DNA of 64,000 bases, taken from the NCBI RefSeq assembly GCF_000318095.2, contig NZ_KB290714.1, positions 1 to 64,000 of the forward strand, read 5' to 3'. The notes below the pieces were generated by a model. It made no database searches. It saw only the letters and a program-made list of their open reading frames with translations, and was not told where the DNA came from. Positions 41,796 to 50,582 of the stretch are shown here, piece by piece; position 1 is the stretch's first letter; each line of letters starts with the position of its first letter. Source of the stretch: Alloprevotella sp. oral taxon 473 str. F0040 (GTDB lineage: Bacteria > Bacteroidota > Bacteroidia > Bacteroidales > Bacteroidaceae). The position numbers were made by a program, and so were the translations under genes.

Positions 41796-43664
41796 ATGAA
41801 TTTGTTTAACTACTCCCCCCGAAGTAGCCACGCTGTGAAGGTGGGGAACACGATAATAGGTGATGGAAATCCCCTGCGCCTGCAGAGCATGACCACTACT
41901 CTGACCACAGACACGGAAGCTAGTGTGGAACAGTGCATCCGCATCATTGAGGCTGGGGCAGACCTCGTGCGCTTGACCACACAAGGGCTGCGCGAAGCGG
42001 AAAACCTTCGCAACATTCGCGCTGAACTCGACCGCAGAGGCTACCACACTCCTCTGGTGGCTGATGTGCACTTTAACCCTAAAGTGGCTGATTTAGCGGC
42101 TACCATTATTGAAAAAGTCCGCATCAACCCGGGCAACTATGTAGATCCAGCGCGCACTTTCAAGAGTGTAGAATATACTGACGAAGAATATGCTGCAGAA
42201 CTCCAACGTCTAGAAACGCGCTTCAAGAAGTTGCTCGAGATCTGCCGCGAAAACGGCACTGCCATCCGCATCGGCGTGAATCATGGCTCGCTCTCCGACC
42301 GCATCATGTGCCACTATGGCGACACCCCTGCTGGCATCGTAGAGAGCTGCATGGAGTTTCTCCGTATTTGCATGCGCGAGAACTTCTTCGATGTGGTCAT
42401 CTCCATCAAGGCCTCCAACACGGTGGTCATGGTGCAAAGCATGCGTTTGCTGGTAGATGCCATGAAGCGCGAGGGTATGTCTTTTCCCCTCCATCTCGGA
42501 GTCACCGAAGCTGGAGAAGGTGAAGATGGTCGCATCAAGAGCGCAGTTGGCATTGGTGCACTCCTAGCAGACGGCATCGGCGATACCATCCGTGTATCAC
42601 TCTCCGAAGCTCCCGAACAAGAGATTCCCGTGGCTTATAAGCTGGCATCTTATGTGCTAGAGTCTCGCTCGGGTCATGCCCATATCCCAGCCCTTCCTTG
42701 CGCAGAATTCAACTGGCTCGAACCACAACGTCGTCCCACCTGCTCGGTGCTCAACATCGGGGGTAAGCACACCCCTGTGGTAGTATCTTACCAAGCTGAC
42801 TCATCCTTACCTCAGCCTTCACATAGCAACGGCACTCCTCGGGCTGACTATGCCTATTTTGGTGGCAACCTGCCCCAAGACTGGAAATCGCGCGTGCCTG
42901 CTGCCATCGTAGACGCACCTAACTGGACTGGAGAAGAAGGCACTTATCCTGCTTACGTGCCCCAATATCTCATGTTTGTGTCGGGCAATCCTGCTCCGCT
43001 CAAGTTCCTGTTCTTAAGCTATGCCCAACTCAACGATGAAGTAAAGGCTTGCCTCCGTGCGCACAGCGAGATGGTAGTCATCGCGCAGAGCAATCATGCC
43101 AATCGTGCCGGAGAACTTCGTGCTCTCGTGCACGAAATGTGGAGAGAACGCCTCACCAACCCCGTCATCTTCTGCCAACAATATGGCGACACAGTGAAGG
43201 AGGACTTCCAAATCAAGGCGGCAGCCGACATGGGACTGCTCATGATGGATGGTTTGACCGATGGTGTGATGCTGGCTTCTCGATTGGCAGAACGCGATGA
43301 AACCGCCTTTGGCGTGCTGCAAGCTGGTCGCTTGCGCCAGACCAAAACGGAATACATCTCTTGCCCAGGCTGCGGCCGCACCCTCTATGATCTCCAAGAA
43401 ACGATAGCACGCATCAAAGCATCTACCTCTCACCTCAAAGGCTTGAAACTCGGCATCATGGGCTGCATCGTGAATGGTCCTGGAGAAATGGCGGATGCTG
43501 ACTATGGATATGTGGGAGCAGGTCCAGGCAAGGTGAGTCTTTATCGCGGAAAGGTCTGCGTGGAACGCAACATTCCCACCGCCGAAGCTGTAGATCGTTT
43601 GTTATCTCTCATTGAAAGTGACAAAGCAACTCAAAACGAAGGGACATCTTCACCAGAATCCTAG
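41796..43664 (+). CDS. ispG: 4-hydroxy-3-methylbut-2-enyl diphosphate synthase, long form
   Basis: A 622-residue IspG (GcpE). It converts MEcPP to HMBPP, the penultimate step of the MEP isoprenoid pathway, using a [4Fe-4S] cluster. The N-terminal TIM barrel is typical (NTIIGDGNPLRLQSMTTTLTTDTEAS ... VADVHFNPKVA), and the C-terminal cluster domain has CPGCGRTLYDL and GCIVNGPGEMADADYGYVGAGPGKVSLYRGK with the needed cysteines. Between them is the extra domain of about 250 residues found in plant and Bacteroidetes IspG, so the length is normal for this group. It follows purE. Confidence 0.97.
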   Translation: MNLFNYSPRSSHAVKVGNTIIGDGNPLRLQSMTTTLTTDTEASVEQCIRIIEAGADLVRLTTQGLREAENLRNIRAELDRRGYHTPLVADVHFNPKVADLAATIIEKVRINPGNYVDPARTFKSVEYTDEEYAAELQRLETRFKKLLEICRENGTAIRIGVNHGSLSDRIMCHYGDTPAGIVESCMEFLRICMRENFFDVVISIKASNTVVMVQSMRLLVDAMKREGMSFPLHLGVTEAGEGEDGRIKSAVGIGALLADGIGDTIRVSLSEAPEQEIPVAYKLASYVLESRSGHAHIPALPCAEFNWLEPQRRPTCSVLNIGGKHTPVVVSYQADSSLPQPSHSNGTPRADYAYFGGNLPQDWKSRVPAAIVDAPNWTGEEGTYPAYVPQYLMFVSGNPAPLKFLFLSYAQLNDEVKACLRAHSEMVVIAQSNHANRAGELRALVHEMWRERLTNPVIFCQQYGDTVKEDFQIKAAADMGLLMMDGLTDGVMLASRLAERDETAFGVLQAGRLRQTKTEYISCPGCGRTLYDLQETIARIKASTSHLKGLKLGIMGCIVNGPGEMADADYGYVGAGPGKVSLYRGKVCVERNIPTAEAVDRLLSLIESDKATQNEGTSSPES

Positions 43665-43683
43665 TCCTTTTGCACATTAAATA

Positions 43684-43717
43684 AGGTGGACAACTCCCTA
43701 AGAAGTGTTGTCCACCT
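43684..43717 (+). terminator. probable terminator of ispG
   Basis: AGGTGGACAAC (43684-43694) pairs with GTTGTCCACCT (43707-43717), a perfect 11-bp stem. The following CTATTCTATCC is only weakly T-rich. Confidence 0.55.
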
Positions 43718-43749
43718 CTATTCTATCCATCTCAATAGTTCGTTTCGTG

Positions 43750-45684
43750 ATGAAACACCTCCGACTTCCGCATTTCAGTATCTCTCAATATGGTGTACTC
43801 CTATGGCGTCTCCTTCTTGCCTTTGCGATGCTCACTCTAGCACGAGTGATTTTTCTTTGGCACAATGCAGACTTACTCCATCTTGAAGACCTTTCCTCCA
43901 CACTTCTCGCCTTTCGAGGTGGGGTGCGCTTTGACTTGGCAGCATTAGTCTACCTCAATGCCCTCATGCTCTTATTGCATTTCCTACCTCAACGATGGAC
44001 CAGTCAGAGATGGGGACAGCATTTATTGCGATGGACTTATCTTCTTCCCAACATTTTAGGCTTGATGGCCAACATGACCGACGTGGTCTACTTCCGATTC
44101 ACGCTCAATCGCACCACGATGGCCGTATTTCATGAGTTTTCCAACGAAAATCCTCTTCGCTTCTTGGGATTTCTTTGGGACTTCCTCCCCATCACTCTCC
44201 TCTCGTTGGGCATCATCGCTGTGTGGATGATTCTAGACCATCTGCCTCGGGTCAAAGTGCTTCATTGGCAAGCACGCAAAGAAGCCTTGGTGTCTAGCAG
44301 CTTGCTCGTGGTGGCAGCTGTATTGTCCATGGGCTGTGTCCGTGGCACATTTAGCGACCTCCGTCCACTAGCCCCACATAACGCTTCTCTTTATTGTAAC
44401 GAGCCACAACAACAGGCTCTTGTCCTCAACACCCCTTTCACCCTACTGCGAACGGCAGGCAAAACAGCCATGCCCATTCACACTTACTTCTCTGAGGAAG
44501 AAGCCCAACGCTACTTTTCTTCCGAGCGCACCCCTACCACTGATGGTGCTTGGAGCGGGCATTTCAAAGGACGAAATATCGTGATGATCATCTGGGAAAG
44601 TATGGCCAAAGAATGGGTAGGAAGCTTAAATCGTCAAATACCTAATTATCCCACTTACACACCTTTCATTGACTCTCTGCTGGTTCATTCCTTTGTATTG
44701 ACCGACGCTTATGCTTGCGGCACACAATCGGTCGATGCCATGCCTGCACTCTTCGGATCTATCACGCGGCCAGGCCAACCCTTTGTCACTTCGCCTTACG
44801 CAGGAAACGGATTGACAGCACTCCCCGAATTCTTGAAGCGCGCAGGGTACTACACCGCCTTCTTTCACAATGCGCAGAATGGTTCGATGGGCTTTGATGC
44901 CTTCTCCCGAAAGATGGGTTTCGATGCCTATTTCGGTATGGACGAATACAACAACCCGAAAGATTTCGATGGAGGTTGGGGGATTTGGGACGAAGAGTTT
45001 TTGCAATACTTCGCACACAAACTCAGCACCTTCCAACAACCCTTCTTTGCTACTGAATTTACCATCAGTTCGCACCACCCTTTCCACCTTCCTAAACGCT
45101 ATGAGAAAGTGTTTCCCCGTGACGAAGTGCCTTATCACGCCTTGATTCGCTACACGGATATGTCGCTGCGCAAGTTTTTCCAGACGGCACGCACGCAACC
45201 GTGGTTTCGCAACACGCTCTTCATCATCACCGCCGACCATGCCGTAGCAGGCATCAGACCTGAATATAACAACTCGGTAGGTCGTTTTAGCATCCCCTTC
45301 CTCTTCTACGATGCTCGCGAAGAATGGGTGGGCACCTCGGACAACACTTTCCAGCAAGCCGACTTCCTCCCTACTCTCCTCGACCTCCTCGATTTGCAAC
45401 AGCCCAAAATGATCAGTTTCGGGCACAATGTATTCTCTCCCTCTGCCCCACATTTTGCCGTCAGTTCGATTGGTCAGATGTATCAAATGATAGATGGCGA
45501 ATGGGTGCTCCACTTTGATGGAGAGAAGGTGCTAGGTTTTTACAACAAAACGAAGGATCCCCGACTCAAGTACGACCTTTCTGCCCAGCAGCTCCCAGAA
45601 ATGCAACGCATGCTGCTTACGCTCAAAGCCTACCTGCAAGACTTCACGCACCGCATGAAGGACAACCGACTGCGACTACGCTGA
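43750..45684 (+). CDS. LTA-synthase-like membrane sulfatase-fold protein
   Basis: A 644-residue protein using the ATG at 43750 (MKHLRLPHFSISQYG); an in-frame ATG at 43705 lies over the ispG hairpin. Four to five membrane segments fill the first 220 residues. A large extracytoplasmic alkaline-phosphatase-superfamily domain follows: NIVMIIWESMAKEWVG, CGTQSVDAMPAL with the likely Thr nucleophile, FHNAQNGSMGFDAFSRKMGFDAY, TEFTISSHHPF and FIITADHAV with the metal ligands. In Gram-positives this family makes lipoteichoic acid; in Bacteroidetes members probably transfer phosphoethanolamine or phosphoglycerol to surface lipids or glycans. The substrate here is not determinable. It ends with a strong terminator. 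Confidence 0.9.
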   Translation: MKHLRLPHFSISQYGVLLWRLLLAFAMLTLARVIFLWHNADLLHLEDLSSTLLAFRGGVRFDLAALVYLNALMLLLHFLPQRWTSQRWGQHLLRWTYLLPNILGLMANMTDVVYFRFTLNRTTMAVFHEFSNENPLRFLGFLWDFLPITLLSLGIIAVWMILDHLPRVKVLHWQARKEALVSSSLLVVAAVLSMGCVRGTFSDLRPLAPHNASLYCNEPQQQALVLNTPFTLLRTAGKTAMPIHTYFSEEEAQRYFSSERTPTTDGAWSGHFKGRNIVMIIWESMAKEWVGSLNRQIPNYPTYTPFIDSLLVHSFVLTDAYACGTQSVDAMPALFGSITRPGQPFVTSPYAGNGLTALPEFLKRAGYYTAFFHNAQNGSMGFDAFSRKMGFDAYFGMDEYNNPKDFDGGWGIWDEEFLQYFAHKLSTFQQPFFATEFTISSHHPFHLPKRYEKVFPRDEVPYHALIRYTDMSLRKFFQTARTQPWFRNTLFIITADHAVAGIRPEYNNSVGRFSIPFLFYDAREEWVGTSDNTFQQADFLPTLLDLLDLQQPKMISFGHNVFSPSAPHFAVSSIGQMYQMIDGEWVLHFDGEKVLGFYNKTKDPRLKYDLSAQQLPEMQRMLLTLKAYLQDFTHRMKDNRLRLR

Positions 45685-45712
45685 AAGAAATCTAAAGTTG
45701 CGATACAACAAA

Positions 45713-45754
45713 AGGCAGTGCCAAAACGTCTGTTTTGGCACTGCCTTGTTTTTT
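45713..45754 (+). terminator. strong bidirectional terminator
   Basis: AGGCAGTGCCAAAAC (45713-45727) pairs perfectly with 45732-45746 around a 4-nt loop, then TGTTTTTT. It lies between the convergent LTA-synthase-like and protease genes and can serve both. Confidence 0.93.
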
Positions 45755-45775
45755 GCAAGAATGCAAAGATAAGGG

Positions 45776-47737
45776 TTAGTTAGCAGGTGACACTTTCTGC
45801 ACTACGGCACGCCCCTTTGCAGTAATGCGTATGAGGAGGGAGGACTGTCCACGAGGAATACGGAAGGAGCAAGAAGTCTGTTTTATCACAGTCTGTTGCA
45901 ACTCGCGTCCTTCGAGGGATATCACCTCTACTTTAGCACCTTCTGGAGCAGCAACGTGGAGAATGTCACCTTCCCAACCACAAGAATAGTTGAAGGAGGT
46001 TGCGGTAGACACTCCTGCAACTCCACTCTTAATGGGAGCATCTTGCAAGATTTTCACATGCTCCACGACTTTGCGGTCGGACTGAGGGAGATAGAAGTGA
46101 CAGTCCAACACGGCATTGCGTGGTTTATCCTCTTCATTGGGTTCAACAATCAGTTGAATCTTTGTCTTTCCCTGACCTTGCCACAAAGTACTACTGAACC
46201 ACATTGCAGATGTTTGGAGAGAAAACTCTGCAGGTGCATCAATCGTGAGTACGACGATAGTGTCTTTTGCAGAAACATGGATGTCATTGGGAGAAATCCT
46301 CCATTTTTCTTCAACCTTAGGTGGATTAACTGGCTCTACTGGTTTAGGATTGGGCTTAATGGGATCCACCGGTTTGGGGTCAGGCTTCGTGGGCTCAACT
46401 GGCTTGGGGTCAGGCTTCGCGGGCTCCACTGGCTTGGGATCGGGCTTGACAGGATCTACCGGCTTAGGCTCAGGTTTGACGGGATCCACTGGCTTGGGAT
46501 CGGGCTTGACGGGATTAACTGGCTTGGGATCGGGCTTGACGGGATCTACTGGCTTGGGATCGGGCTTGACAGGATCTACCGGTTTGGGGTCAGGCTTAGG
46601 CTCGGGTTGATCAGAGGAAAGCTCTGTGCCTTGTTGAACCACGGTGTAGTTAACAAAGGTAGATTCGTCATCGCCAATGAGTTCAAAACGAAGATGTCCC
46701 ACTCGCGATTCCTTCTGCGGATTGTCTGCGACCGAGAGTCTAAAAGTTTTACTGTTGTATCCCGACTTCAAATCGGTAGTGAGCCATGCAGCATCACTGG
46801 TCACCAAATAGGTAGCCGTGGTGGTCATCTTCACTTCTAGGGTTTGTGCGCGATGATCGGGACGCCACTCTGCAGGAGCAAAACTGATTTGTGTGTTGCC
46901 TTCGCTAAACTGAGCAACGATAGGCATACGCTCGCGCAGCATGCGCACATTATCTTCCGTGGCAGAGCCCAAAACTACACCTTTCCACACACTTTTAGGC
47001 CCAGAGAAAATAGGTACTTGTCCTCCCACATGATCATGTGGTCCAGCCATCACCGTGCGATATTCGGGACGACTCGCCCCGACTGCATACTCATGCTTGC
47101 CTGCATCCACCTGTTGTCGCGAGTGCTGACAACCGATGTTGTGCGCGGCTTCGTGCGCCGCCGTATAATTGACTGCTGCCATAGAAGCACGTACGGAGGA
47201 GAAACCAGCATCTATACTCTTTGCCTCCTGAGTCGCCAATCCCGAAGCTCCATCGTTGACGGGTTCGGAAAGCAAAACCACAAGGTCGGCTTTTGCAGCA
47301 TCTCGCTGACGGCGTACTTCGGCATGGGCAGAAACCAATCCCAAACCTTGGTTGATGCTCTGCGCTTTTTCGGCAATCTCCATGTAGCCTGCCAAACGAA
47401 AACGCCCTTCTACATGAGAATTGCGCAACACAGCATTGATAGATTCTACCACCTCTTGGGCATATTTAGCCATACCTCCTCGTTGCGTTGCTACAGCTTT
47501 GCCCGAAGGATCATAGACCACAAAATAATCGATAATGGGCACACTGGTCTGAGCTTGGGTAGAAGCAGTGCGCCACGAAGAAGGTAGCGAATGATAAAAA
47601 GAGGTAGCATGCACCTTTTCCACTGCACCAATGGTAGGACTTAGGATTAAAGTACAAAGAAGGAATAGGAAACTCAATTTCTGTTTCACCACCGCATAAG
47701 AATGGTGTTTAGAAAAGAAAGATTGCAGACTTTTCAT
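45776..47737 (-). CDS. secreted metzincin-type metalloprotease with BACON-like domains and Pro/Lys/Asp repeat linker
   Basis: A 653-residue exported protein, using ATG 47737 (MKSLQSFFSKHHSYAVV); in-frame ATGs 9 and 12 nt upstream are also possible. After the signal peptide, a reprolysin-like protease domain carries HEAAHNIGCQH at residues 195-205, the HExxHxxGxxH zinc motif. A BACON-type beta domain follows (LVTSDAAWLTTDLKSG ... LRFELIGDDESTFVNYTVVQQG), then about nine copies of the ten-residue DPKPVDPVKP-like unit, then a second BACON-like domain (WRISPNDIHVSAKDTIVVL) and a C-terminal beta domain resembling a T9SS sorting domain (VEVISLEGRELQQTV ... KGRAVVQKV). It is probably displayed on the cell surface or released. 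It follows a Crp/Fnr gene by 66 nt on the same strand. Confidence 0.85.
   Translation of the reverse strand: MKSLQSFFSKHHSYAVVKQKLSFLFLLCTLILSPTIGAVEKVHATSFYHSLPSSWRTASTQAQTSVPIIDYFVVYDPSGKAVATQRGGMAKYAQEVVESINAVLRNSHVEGRFRLAGYMEIAEKAQSINQGLGLVSAHAEVRRQRDAAKADLVVLLSEPVNDGASGLATQEAKSIDAGFSSVRASMAAVNYTAAHEAAHNIGCQHSRQQVDAGKHEYAVGASRPEYRTVMAGPHDHVGGQVPIFSGPKSVWKGVVLGSATEDNVRMLRERMPIVAQFSEGNTQISFAPAEWRPDHRAQTLEVKMTTTATYLVTSDAAWLTTDLKSGYNSKTFRLSVADNPQKESRVGHLRFELIGDDESTFVNYTVVQQGTELSSDQPEPKPDPKPVDPVKPDPKPVDPVKPDPKPVNPVKPDPKPVDPVKPEPKPVDPVKPDPKPVEPAKPDPKPVEPTKPDPKPVDPIKPNPKPVEPVNPPKVEEKWRISPNDIHVSAKDTIVVLTIDAPAEFSLQTSAMWFSSTLWQGQGKTKIQLIVEPNEEDKPRNAVLDCHFYLPQSDRKVVEHVKILQDAPIKSGVAGVSTATSFNYSCGWEGDILHVAAPEGAKVEVISLEGRELQQTVIKQTSCSFRIPRGQSSLLIRITAKGRAVVQKVSPAN
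46330..46610 (-). repeat. 30-bp in-frame tandem repeat encoding the DPKPVDPVKP linker
   Basis: About nine to ten near-identical 30-bp units, varying mainly at the third residue pair (VDPV, VNPV, VEPA, VEPT, VDPI). Adjacent units are nearly identical at the DNA level, so copy number may change by slippage or recombination. Confidence 0.88.
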
Positions 47738-47803
47738 GTCAATCATCATAGGTCATATTTTACCGAAAAGAGAAGGAGTGATGGACTATAAACCTCAAAT
47801 TGG

Positions 47804-48412
47804 TTACGTCAAAATCCACCCTTCCCCTGTCTTTACTACTACTCCATCAGTTTGCAAATCCCCCAAAACGCGAGAAAGCGAAGGTCGCAGCACTCCCAAG
47901 GCTTGGGCTGCAGCTTGCACACTCTCCAGAGGTTGATGTTCGCGCAGGTAGTCTAGCACACGGGAACGCAGATTTTGCAAAGCAAAAGCACGGAGTTTCT
48001 TACTCAAGAACTGCGTACGGTCAGAGATATCGCTGATGAATCGACGCATCACCTTAGGTTGTGCAATCATAAAGTCAAAAAAAGCCTCCTTGTTCACAAT
48101 ACAAATTTGGCATTCAGTAATCGCTTCCACTGAAACAGGAAAAGTGTTTTCTGTGCCAAACACAAAAGCTGAAGCCAAAAGCATAGGAGCTTCCAAGAGA
48201 TCAAGCGTAAAATCGCGTCCTTCCTGTGCCATCTGCGTACGCACCATCCCATCCGTCAAAAGGAAAATAGAACGAACCGACGTGCCTTGTGCCACAATGC
48301 GGTTGCCTGGAGCAAAAGTTTCAAAACGATGCGGCACTTGTGCAAGCCACGTCTCGAGTTGCTCTGGGGTACAATCAGAAAATAGAGGAATCTGCTGAAG
48401 TGCACTATACAT
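47804..48412 (-). CDS. Crp/Fnr-family transcriptional regulator
   Basis: A 202-residue regulator. The cyclic-nucleotide-binding-like domain spans about residues 10-120 (FETFAPGNRIVAQGTSVRSIFLLTDGMVRTQMA), followed by the dimer helix and a winged helix-turn-helix (ESVQAAAQALGVLRPSLSRVLGDLQTDGVVVK). There is no Fnr-type cysteine cluster, so it does not bind an iron-sulfur cluster of that kind; the effector is unknown. It lies 27 nt downstream of yaaA and upstream of the secreted protease, so it may belong to a luxS-yaaA-crp-protease transcript and could regulate it. Confidence 0.9.
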   Translation of the reverse strand: MYSALQQIPLFSDCTPEQLETWLAQVPHRFETFAPGNRIVAQGTSVRSIFLLTDGMVRTQMAQEGRDFTLDLLEAPMLLASAFVFGTENTFPVSVEAITECQICIVNKEAFFDFMIAQPKVMRRFISDISDRTQFLSKKLRAFALQNLRSRVLDYLREHQPLESVQAAAQALGVLRPSLSRVLGDLQTDGVVVKTGEGWILT

Positions 48413-48439
48413 AGAGGTAAAGAGTTTAAGGAGAGCGTG

Positions 48440-49195
48440 TTAAAGAATCGCCCAAGCAGGTCGTAATTCAGTGGAATCAGGTAGCAAGGCGAATCCTTCA
48501 TATTCAAAGGATTGCCAGTCTTCTGTAGCAGTGACTCGGTTCGTGATGAGATGACGTGCCAAAGCGCCACGCATCATTTTGGTATACACCACGATTGTCT
48601 TCAGCTTACCATTCGCCATCACTTGGAAAGTAGGCATGATCACCTTCACTTCCTTTGTCACGCGCTTCCAGTCGAAAAGCTGTTTCATCTCGCCACTGCC
48701 CAAAAAGAAGAGCACTCCATCGTCTGCTTTCACCGCATCGATGAGCACATCTGTGAGACGCGTGCGCCAAAACTGAAACATGGTCTGTCCGTCATGCTCG
48801 GGCAACACCACATTTCCCTCAAGGCGATAGTTTTTGATACCATCGAGCGGACGTAGCAGTCCATAAAGAAAAGACGTCATCCAAAAGTGCTGCTGGGCAT
48901 AAGCTAGATCTTCGGGCGAGAATTCTGCAGCTCGCAGGTGACGATACGCCATTCCTGTGTAAGACAGCACAGCTGCCTGGGGAGTGAGTGCAGGAAAGTC
49001 CGTGTATCTCTGCTTATTGAGAGCTGCAAGCTGCGGATTGATTTTGAGCAACTGCGACAATTCTTCCGTAGACAGTTCGCTCATCTGTTCTGCACAGTGT
49101 TCGGCCTCAGCCAAAAACAGAGGAGTCGTGAGCGAAGGCAAAGATACTGAAGGGCTATCCGTCATATCTTTCGCAGGCGAAAGTAAGATTTGCAT
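48440..49195 (-). CDS. yaaA: YaaA peroxide-stress protein
   Basis: A 251-residue member of the YaaA/DUF328 family: MQILLSPAKDM at the start, LSYTGMAYRHLRAAEFSPEDLAYAQ and FLYGLLRPLDGIKNYRLEGNV in the middle, and MPTFQVMANGKLKTIVVYTKMMRGALARHLI near the end. In E. coli YaaA lowers free iron during H2O2 stress and is part of the OxyR regulon; the protein binds DNA. The luxS stop is 12 nt upstream and the Crp/Fnr gene begins 27 nt downstream, so the three are probably co-transcribed. The window also encodes OxyR at 32 kb. Confidence 0.95.
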   Translation of the reverse strand: MQILLSPAKDMTDSPSVSLPSLTTPLFLAEAEHCAEQMSELSTEELSQLLKINPQLAALNKQRYTDFPALTPQAAVLSYTGMAYRHLRAAEFSPEDLAYAQQHFWMTSFLYGLLRPLDGIKNYRLEGNVVLPEHDGQTMFQFWRTRLTDVLIDAVKADDGVLFFLGSGEMKQLFDWKRVTKEVKVIMPTFQVMANGKLKTIVVYTKMMRGALARHLITNRVTATEDWQSFEYEGFALLPDSTELRPAWAIL

Positions 49196-49207
49196 AATCT
49201 CTAAAGT

Positions 49208-49687
49208 TTAGTCAGGATATACCAAACGCTCGGGAGTCATCTTTGTAAGCACCTCATCGAGATACTTACGAGCTTCCCAACGCGCCATGTTGAGATCCAT
49301 GAGCTGATAGTTGCCGCAGTCGCGAGGTGTGGCACCAGGCACTTCGCCCTCAAAGTTAGCAATGAATTCGTAGGTTTCTACCAATAGTGGCAAAACCTGT
49401 TCAGAGGTAAGATCCCCACGAAGGATGAGATAATTACCAGTCAAACAACCCATTGGTCCCCAATAAATCACACGCTCTGCCCATGTGGGGTGGTTGCGCA
49501 AGAAAGTGGCTGCCAAATGCTCCATGGTGTGGATGGCATTGACGTGCAGTGCGGGTTCACGATTGGGAGCTTTCATGCGTACATCAAAAGTGGTCACAAT
49601 TTCTCCGCCCACTGCATCTTGGCGACTCACATACACTCCGCGATGGAGCGTGAGATGATTCACCGTAAAAGAAGGTATCTTTTTCAT
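49208..49687 (-). CDS. luxS: S-ribosylhomocysteine lyase (AI-2 synthase)
   Basis: A 159-residue LuxS, starting at ATG 49687 (MKKIPSFTVNHLTL); a TTG two codons earlier keeps the frame open. It cleaves S-ribosylhomocysteine to homocysteine and DPD, the precursor of autoinducer 2. The metal ligands His53 and His57 (AIHTMEHL) and Cys124 (RDCGNY), the catalytic Glu56 and the active-site Cys81 in GCLTGNYL are all present. It sits downstream of mtnN, which makes its substrate, with a TTAGAC-type repeat array between them. Confidence 0.97.
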   Translation of the reverse strand: MKKIPSFTVNHLTLHRGVYVSRQDAVGGEIVTTFDVRMKAPNREPALHVNAIHTMEHLAATFLRNHPTWAERVIYWGPMGCLTGNYLILRGDLTSEQVLPLLVETYEFIANFEGEVPGATPRDCGNYQLMDLNMARWEARKYLDEVLTKMTPERLVYPD

Positions 49688-49705
49688 TGTCAAAATAGTT
49701 TGAGA

Positions 49706-49868
49706 ATAGACGTTAGAAGTTAGACGTTAGAAATTAGAGGGTAGAAATTAGAAGTCCTTGAGATTTTCTAGTTCTTCTAGAGTATCTAGTTCTTCTCGTT
49801 TGCTAGAATATCTAGTCCAATAGCGTTAGCCCTCTAACGTCTAACATCTAATGTCTAACCTCTAATTC
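49706..49868. repeat. fold-back TTAGACGTTAGA repeat array between mtnN and luxS
   Basis: Forward copies (TAGACGTTAGAAGTTAGACG and variants) fill 49706-49752; inverted copies (CTAACGTCTAACATCTAATG and variants) fill 49828-49868. A TCTAGTTCTTCTAG-like spacer with short direct repeats lies between. The whole can fold into a long imperfect stem. Confidence 0.8.
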
Positions 49869-50556
49869 CTAAAATAAAATGTTTTGTGATGTCGAAAGAG
49901 CGATGCGCCATTTCCGACCAGAAGTTCTCATATTGTGCCCAGTGTTCGTCCACACCAGGAGTGTCGCTGATGATGCGGAAGCTCACAAATGGCACCTTTT
50001 CGAGGTGGCACACTTGAGCGATGGCCGCACTCTCCATGTCAACTGCCAGACCATCGGGGAATTGCGCTTTTATGCCTGCCAAAATCGCATGATCGGTGAT
50101 AAATTTATCGCCTGTGCAAATCAATCCTGTGTGGATTTTCGTCTGTATCGAAGCATCTGCCGCCATCTCACGTGCCACCTCCAAGAGAGGCTCAGCACCG
50201 GCAAAGCGTGCAGGCAGCCCTTGCACCTGACCATAGAGGTTGCCTTCGCCACACCACACATCGTGATAGGTGGTTTCTGCTCCCACGACGACATCCATCA
50301 CACCCAATTTCGCATCGATGCCACCAGCACATCCCGAATTGATGATGGCTTCTGGAGCAAAACGTGCGATAAGTTGAGTAGCTCCTACGGCAGCATTGAC
50401 TTTACCAATACCACACTGCATGAGCACAATCTCGTGATGCGCTAATTTACCCGTGGTATAGGTGCGGCCATCCACCAAAATATCTTCGCGCTGCTCTAGC
50501 AAAGCCGCTATTTGCGCGTGTTCTTCAGACATGGCCGTGATAATTCCTAATTTCAT
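49855..50556 (-). CDS. mtnN: 5'-methylthioadenosine/S-adenosylhomocysteine nucleosidase
   Basis: A 233-residue nucleosidase, using ATG 50556 (MKLGIITAMSEEHAQI), which gives the usual N-terminus; the longer frame to 50625 would overlap the promoter. It splits adenine from SAH and MTA. The motifs MSEEHAQIAALL, QCGIGKVNAAVGATQLI, NSGCAGGIDAKLGVMDVVV and the ribose-binding VDMESAAIAQVC followed by FRIISD are intact. With luxS downstream it completes the route from SAH to AI-2. A TATCTTTG element at 50583-50590 on the minus strand probably drives it. Confidence 0.96.
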   Translation of the reverse strand: MKLGIITAMSEEHAQIAALLEQREDILVDGRTYTTGKLAHHEIVLMQCGIGKVNAAVGATQLIARFAPEAIINSGCAGGIDAKLGVMDVVVGAETTYHDVWCGEGNLYGQVQGLPARFAGAEPLLEVAREMAADASIQTKIHTGLICTGDKFITDHAILAGIKAQFPDGLAVDMESAAIAQVCHLEKVPFVSFRIISDTPGVDEHWAQYENFWSEMAHRSFDITKHFILGIRG

Positions 50557-50582
50557 GAAGTTCTTGTCGTTTATTTCTCTTG

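Noticed and set aside
44626-45513. Minus-strand frame of 295 codons
   Set aside because: Antisense shadow of the LTA-synthase-like gene; composition matches a mirrored reading and has no domain.
46245-46610. Plus-strand frame of 121 codons encoding a Gly/Ser/Thr-rich repeat protein
   Set aside because: It is the antisense reading of the 30-bp linker repeats in the secreted protease; no start signal or family.
49706-49868. TTAGAC arrays considered as CRISPR
   Set aside because: Units are too short, degenerate and directly abutting, with no spacers of uniform length and no cas genes nearby.
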